Assembly: GCF_017086365.1 (NCBI RefSeq)
Contig: NZ_CP070969.1
Span: 2,108,001-2,172,000 of the forward strand
DNA: 64,000 nucleotides
Reading direction: 5' to 3'
Source: Paenibacillus tianjinensis
GTDB taxonomy: Bacteria > Bacillota > Bacilli > Paenibacillales > Paenibacillaceae
Of the stretch, positions 60,660 through 64,000 are shown piece after piece. Under the pieces are notes generated by a model. That model was given only the letters and a program-made list of their open reading frames with translations, was not told where the DNA came from and made no database searches. The position numbers and the translations under genes are program-made. Position 1 is the stretch's first letter. Every line of letters begins with the position of its first letter.

Positions 60660-62693
60660 ATGAAGATTCGGATGAAGCTATCAGTTATGATGATCGCTGT
60701 TACCATGATTTCAACAGCACTAATGGGGATTTTTACGTATAACAAGTCTACCAGTACGATTCTCAATCTCACCGATGCCTCCATGGGGCAGGTCAATACC
60801 AACAAAGCACAGACGATTGAAGCGATGATCGACAAAGAAAAGCGGAGCATTCAGCTGGTTGCCGGGGAATCCGAAATCGCCGAAGTGCTGCTAGAAGAAC
60901 AATCCGGCGCATTAGCCACCGGCGATGAGCTTCAGACCGAGGTTAATAGCAAGCTGCAGACTCTGGTAAAGGATGCAGGCAACCTGGAGCATATGTTTGT
61001 GGTCAATATGAAAGGAATCATTGTTGCGGATAGCGATACCAAGCTTTTGGGCGCGGATCTCAGTGAACGGAATTATACGGTCAATGTCTTAAAGACGGCT
61101 GCACCGGTGATCAGCGAAACGCTTAAGTCCAAGTCTACAGGAGCCTATGTACTTGCTTTTGTACATCCGGTAACCAGCGGTGGCAAGATGATCGGGTTCG
61201 TCGCTTCAGCGGTGAATGCAAACAGTATTATCAAGTACCTGGCCGATGCCAAGGTGGCGAATGCGCCTTCCTCCTATGCCTATCTGGTGGATGAGACTGG
61301 AAACATACTCTATCATCCGGATGAGGCCAAGATCGGAACGCCGGTAGAGAACGCGCAGATTAAAGGGGTTGTAGAGCAGGTAAAAGCCGGGAAAACCGTT
61401 AAAGACGGTAACGTGCAGTATCTTTACAAGGGCGCCGAGAAAAAAGCAGCCTTTACCGTATTGCCTAATACGAATTGGACGCTGGTTCTGACTGGTGACC
61501 TGGACGAAATTACAGAACCGGTTCAAAACATGACGAATTATATCCTTCTGCTGGGGATCGCGAGCCTGCTGGTCACCCTGCTCATCGGGATCATTGTGGC
61601 AACCCGGATCTCATCGCCGATTATTAAGCTGACCGAGCTGATTAACAAGACTGCTGAGCTGGACCTGAAATACGATAAGCAGTATGAGCATCTGGTGAAA
61701 AATAAGGATGAGACCGGAACGATCGCCAAGGCGATGTTCCACACACGGGCGGTACTGCGGGAGATGGCCGGAAGCCTGGTGACGATCTCTGCCAAAGTTC
61801 TGGATAATGCAGAGACACTTGAAAAGCTCTCCATTGATGTACGCGAGAATGCTCATGACAATTCGGCTACTACAGAGCAGCTGTCGGCAGGCATGGAAGA
61901 AACAGCGGCATCTACGCAGGAAATGACTGCAGCTATCCATGAAGTGGAGAATAATGTGCGCATGATCTCCAGCCGCGTCAAAGAAGGCGCTGGAGTATCC
62001 AGTGGTATCACAGAGCGTGCATTGGTGCTTCAGCAGGATGCCCTTACATCCACCGACAATGCCAAACGGATCTATGAATCCGTGCGGGTTGAAATGGAGA
62101 AAGCCATCGAGCAGTCGGGGGCCATCAATGAAATTAACGTGCTCGCCGATACCATCCTCTCTATCACCAGCCAGACGAATCTGCTTGCGCTGAATGCAGC
62201 CATTGAAGCCGCGCGGGCAGGAGAAGCAGGCCGGGGCTTCGCCGTCGTGGCGGGTGAAATCCGTAAGCTGGCGGAGAAATCCTCTGAGACGGCTGCGGGC
62301 ATCCAGGGTGTTGTCAAAAATGTGTATTCTTCTGTGGAGCAGATGAAAGAGCATTCGGAGGCTATGCTAGAATTTATAGATCAGAATGTATTAAGCGACT
62401 ATGAACGGTTAACCGAAGTTAGCCAGCAGTATAATGATGATGCCTCCACGATCAATCAGCTGATGGGGCAGTTCGAGGAAGCTGCCGATCATCTGAACGA
62501 GACCGTGTCCAGTATTGCCATAGCGGTCAATGAGGTCGCGGCTACCGTGAATGAGGGAGCGATCGGTGTACAGGATATTGCAGAAAAAACTGCTGATATC
62601 GTTGAGAAGACCTTCCATGAAGCAGCTATGGCTGACGAGAATACCCAGAGCGCCAAAGAGCTGCAGGGACTGGTGGAAAAGTTCAAAATATAA
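60660..62693 (+). CDS. Methyl-accepting chemotaxis protein with dCache-like sensor
   Basis: This 677-residue chemoreceptor has TM1 ([19 protein letters not shown], residues 6-24) and an extracytoplasmic double-Cache-type sensor (about 30-285; [35 protein letters not shown], the two PAS-like lobes). TM2 ([21 protein letters not shown], about 292-312) leads to HAMP and a long cytoplasmic coil with the tip motif [48 protein letters not shown] 60660 follows GGAAGG somewhat distantly. A sigma-D-like promoter precedes it and a clear terminator follows. It is the second receptor in the window. dCache receptors usually bind amino acids or other small ligands; this one is unassigned. Confidence 0.92.
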   Translation: MKIRMKLSVMMIAVTMISTALMGIFTYNKSTSTILNLTDASMGQVNTNKAQTIEAMIDKEKRSIQLVAGESEIAEVLLEEQSGALATGDELQTEVNSKLQTLVKDAGNLEHMFVVNMKGIIVADSDTKLLGADLSERNYTVNVLKTAAPVISETLKSKSTGAYVLAFVHPVTSGGKMIGFVASAVNANSIIKYLADAKVANAPSSYAYLVDETGNILYHPDEAKIGTPVENAQIKGVVEQVKAGKTVKDGNVQYLYKGAEKKAAFTVLPNTNWTLVLTGDLDEITEPVQNMTNYILLLGIASLLVTLLIGIIVATRISSPIIKLTELINKTAELDLKYDKQYEHLVKNKDETGTIAKAMFHTRAVLREMAGSLVTISAKVLDNAETLEKLSIDVRENAHDNSATTEQLSAGMEETAASTQEMTAAIHEVENNVRMISSRVKEGAGVSSGITERALVLQQDALTSTDNAKRIYESVRVEMEKAIEQSGAINEINVLADTILSITSQTNLLALNAAIEAARAGEAGRGFAVVAGEIRKLAEKSSETAAGIQGVVKNVYSSVEQMKEHSEAMLEFIDQNVLSDYERLTEVSQQYNDDASTINQLMGQFEEAADHLNETVSSIAIAVNEVAATVNEGAIGVQDIAEKTADIVEKTFHEAAMADENTQSAKELQGLVEKFKI

Positions 62694-62702
62694 GCAATTC
62701 TT

Positions 62703-62731
62703 AACCCCGCCGGGAATCCGGCGGGTTTTTT
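62703..62731 (+). terminator. Terminator of the chemoreceptor gene
   Basis: AACCCCGCCGG-GAAT-CCGGCGGGTT, followed by TTTTT. Confidence 0.9.
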
Positions 62732-62873
62732 CGCCTCTCTTGTCAAATTAATTTGGTTTTTGCGGGTTCTTCCTGTTTTTTTGGTCCATAATGATAGTAA
62801 GGAATGCGTTTTCCGCCGGAACAAGGGAACAGAGAGGATTATTGCTGCTCCTGTTATAGGGGGTGATACTGCT

Positions 62874-64000
62874 ATGTTTGAGATCAGGCAGGTAGAGGAA
62901 GAACCGCAGGGGAGCGACCAGATGCGGCAGCTTCAGGAGAGCTTTTTGCAGCAGATGGTCAAGGAGGATTGGCTCAGTACGGAACCGGTCAGAAACCGGC
63001 TGCGCCAGCTCAAGCTGACTGCGCTTGCAGGAGAGGGCTTGAAGCTGCGGTATGCTGCAATCGAACTGAAAGTGCCGTCAGAGCTCATGGCTTCCAGGCA
63101 CAAGGACCGGCTGTTAACACATACGCTATTTCAGCAAGTGTGCCGGGAGACGGCAGGCAGATGGAAGCATATTTACCCGTTCGGTGATGAAGCTGATCCG
63201 CTGCGGATGTATTTCCTGATTCCTTCGAAAGAGGGAGTGGAGCATGCAAACCGCGCTGAACGTTTCATAGAGGAGCTGTTACAGAAACTTAAGGATATGA
63301 TGGAGCTGGATTGCTCCTGTGCAGCCGGACTGGAAGTGAAAGGCCTGAAGCGGGTGGAAAATGCGTTTGCTTCCTGCCTGTGTGCCTTACACAGAACCAA
63401 TAGGACTGCCGCTGAAGGTTGGATAGAAGCCGGGACGAGTATGGTGATGATGACCTGGTTGTCCCCTGAGGAAGAGCGCAGGCTGGCGCGAATGATAGAA
63501 CTAACGGATTTAGCTATGTATGCGGGGGAACTGGATCTTCTTTTTGAGGTTGGTGAACGGGAACAAATACCGTTTGACATCTCCATGTATAAGTCCATGC
63601 GGCTGCTTCTGCTCCTAACAGCTATAGCCCGTAAATTTGAATGCAGCGGGACGGCCTTAGGGAAATTTATGTGGAATAGTCACAAGACACTGGCTGCCTG
63701 CACCTCACATGAGGCACTGAAGCAGCAGCTGCATGAACTGGGACTGCTGGTAATGGAAGAAGTTACGCTGGCACGTAATTCCCGCATAAGCGCTCTACCC
63801 GAAGCGGTCAGAAGATATATGGAAAGAAACTATGGCTGTGAGCTGTCGCTTGCTGCTGCAGCGCAGCTGTTCGGCTTGGAGGAACATAGCCTGTCCCGCC
63901 AGTTCAAACAGCATGTGGGCATTCCGCTGGCCGATTATGTTGCCAAGATTAGAATGGCCAAAGCGGAACAGCTGCTGCAGGCTGACAGTCTGAAGCTCCA
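62874..64000 (+). CDS. AraC family transcriptional regulator (partial, runs off right edge)
   Basis: An open frame from ATG 62874 (GGGGGTGA upstream) reaches the window end without a stop, about 375 codons. Near the C-terminus it enters an AraC HTH (LPEAVRRYMERNYGCELSLAAAAQLFGLEEHSLSRQFKQHVGIPLADYVAKIRMAKAEQLLQ). The N-terminal 300 residues resemble the linker and signalling region of YesN-type response regulators, but no receiver domain is seen. This is typical of Paenibacillus sugar-uptake regulators. The last helix of the HTH and the stop codon lie outside. Target genes are not visible. Confidence 0.8.
   Translation, partial: MFEIRQVEEEPQGSDQMRQLQESFLQQMVKEDWLSTEPVRNRLRQLKLTALAGEGLKLRYAAIELKVPSELMASRHKDRLLTHTLFQQVCRETAGRWKHIYPFGDEADPLRMYFLIPSKEGVEHANRAERFIEELLQKLKDMMELDCSCAAGLEVKGLKRVENAFASCLCALHRTNRTAAEGWIEAGTSMVMMTWLSPEEERRLARMIELTDLAMYAGELDLLFEVGEREQIPFDISMYKSMRLLLLLTAIARKFECSGTALGKFMWNSHKTLAACTSHEALKQQLHELGLLVMEEVTLARNSRISALPEAVRRYMERNYGCELSLAAAAQLFGLEEHSLSRQFKQHVGIPLADYVAKIRMAKAEQLLQADSLKL

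Overview
The window looks like a chromosomal stretch of a Paenibacillus-type member of the Firmicutes. The reasons are strong AGGAGG-type ribosome binding sites, frequent TTG and GTG starts, many hairpin-plus-T-run terminators, an SLH-anchored surface protein, stalk-domain (copper amine oxidase N-terminal-like) exported proteins, AprX-, Dgk- and Dck-like proteins, and many AraC/WYL one-component regulators. I see no rRNA, tRNA, CRISPR array, transposase or integrase. Base composition is moderate and even, apart from a very AT-rich island at about 52.7-53.6 kb and an AT-richer half of one fused gene at about 23.9-24.8 kb.

Layout. 0-5.5 kb: partial CDP-alcohol phosphatidyltransferase, class I fructose-bisphosphate aldolase, a sugar-nucleotide-type dehydratase, an ABC-2 exporter/GntR operon with a promoter and operator that can be read directly, and a secreted FMN-binding-like protein. 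5.7-15.7 kb: an unknown protein, M3 oligoendopeptidase, a LysR regulator facing a very short ORF, a WYL regulator, DinB, YdeI and two DUF1801 proteins, two AraC-GyrI regulators, and a MerR-GGDEF fusion. 15.8-21 kb: nucleotidyltransferase, UvrA paralogue and amidase, co-oriented. 21-31.5 kb: AprX-like protease divergent from a Lys/Ala-rich protein, an alpha/beta-hydrolase-DUF2785 fusion, a flavoprotein, a UbiD-family decarboxylase, a glycosyltransferase, a second WYL regulator and a GNAT.

31.7-45 kb: a hybrid histidine kinase directly followed by an HD-GYP response regulator (probable c-di-GMP output), a mannosyltransferase-like GT4, a large S-layer-anchored protein, a chemoreceptor, and an ECF sigma factor with an SDR. 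45-51 kb: a ClpP paralogue, a carboxy(nor)spermidine dehydrogenase/decarboxylase operon, a palindrome array and an RCC1-like stalk protein. 51-54.3 kb: the dgk-dck pair, then a candidate structured RNA, an AT-rich membrane protein gene, and a displaced, frameshifted copy of the 3' four-fifths of dck followed by a terminator. This arrangement looks like an insertion that restored the dck 3' end. 54.4-64 kb: PatB/MalY aminotransferase, nucleoside hydrolase, a hairpin repeat, a stalk-GH18 protein, a radical SAM enzyme beside a small HELGH metalloprotease-like protein, a KGG stress protein, a second chemoreceptor with a sigma-D-like promoter, and a partial AraC regulator.

The main themes are signalling (two c-di-GMP-type proteins, two chemoreceptors, about ten transcription factors), envelope and surface proteins, and nucleoside salvage. 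The most unusual spots are the dck duplication island with its candidate RNA, the MerR-GGDEF fusion, the hydrolase-DUF2785 fusion with an internal start site, the array of four 21-bp palindromes at 49.0-49.2 kb, and a small antisense ORF with a full-length Shine-Dalgarno sequence at 28.3-28.46 kb.
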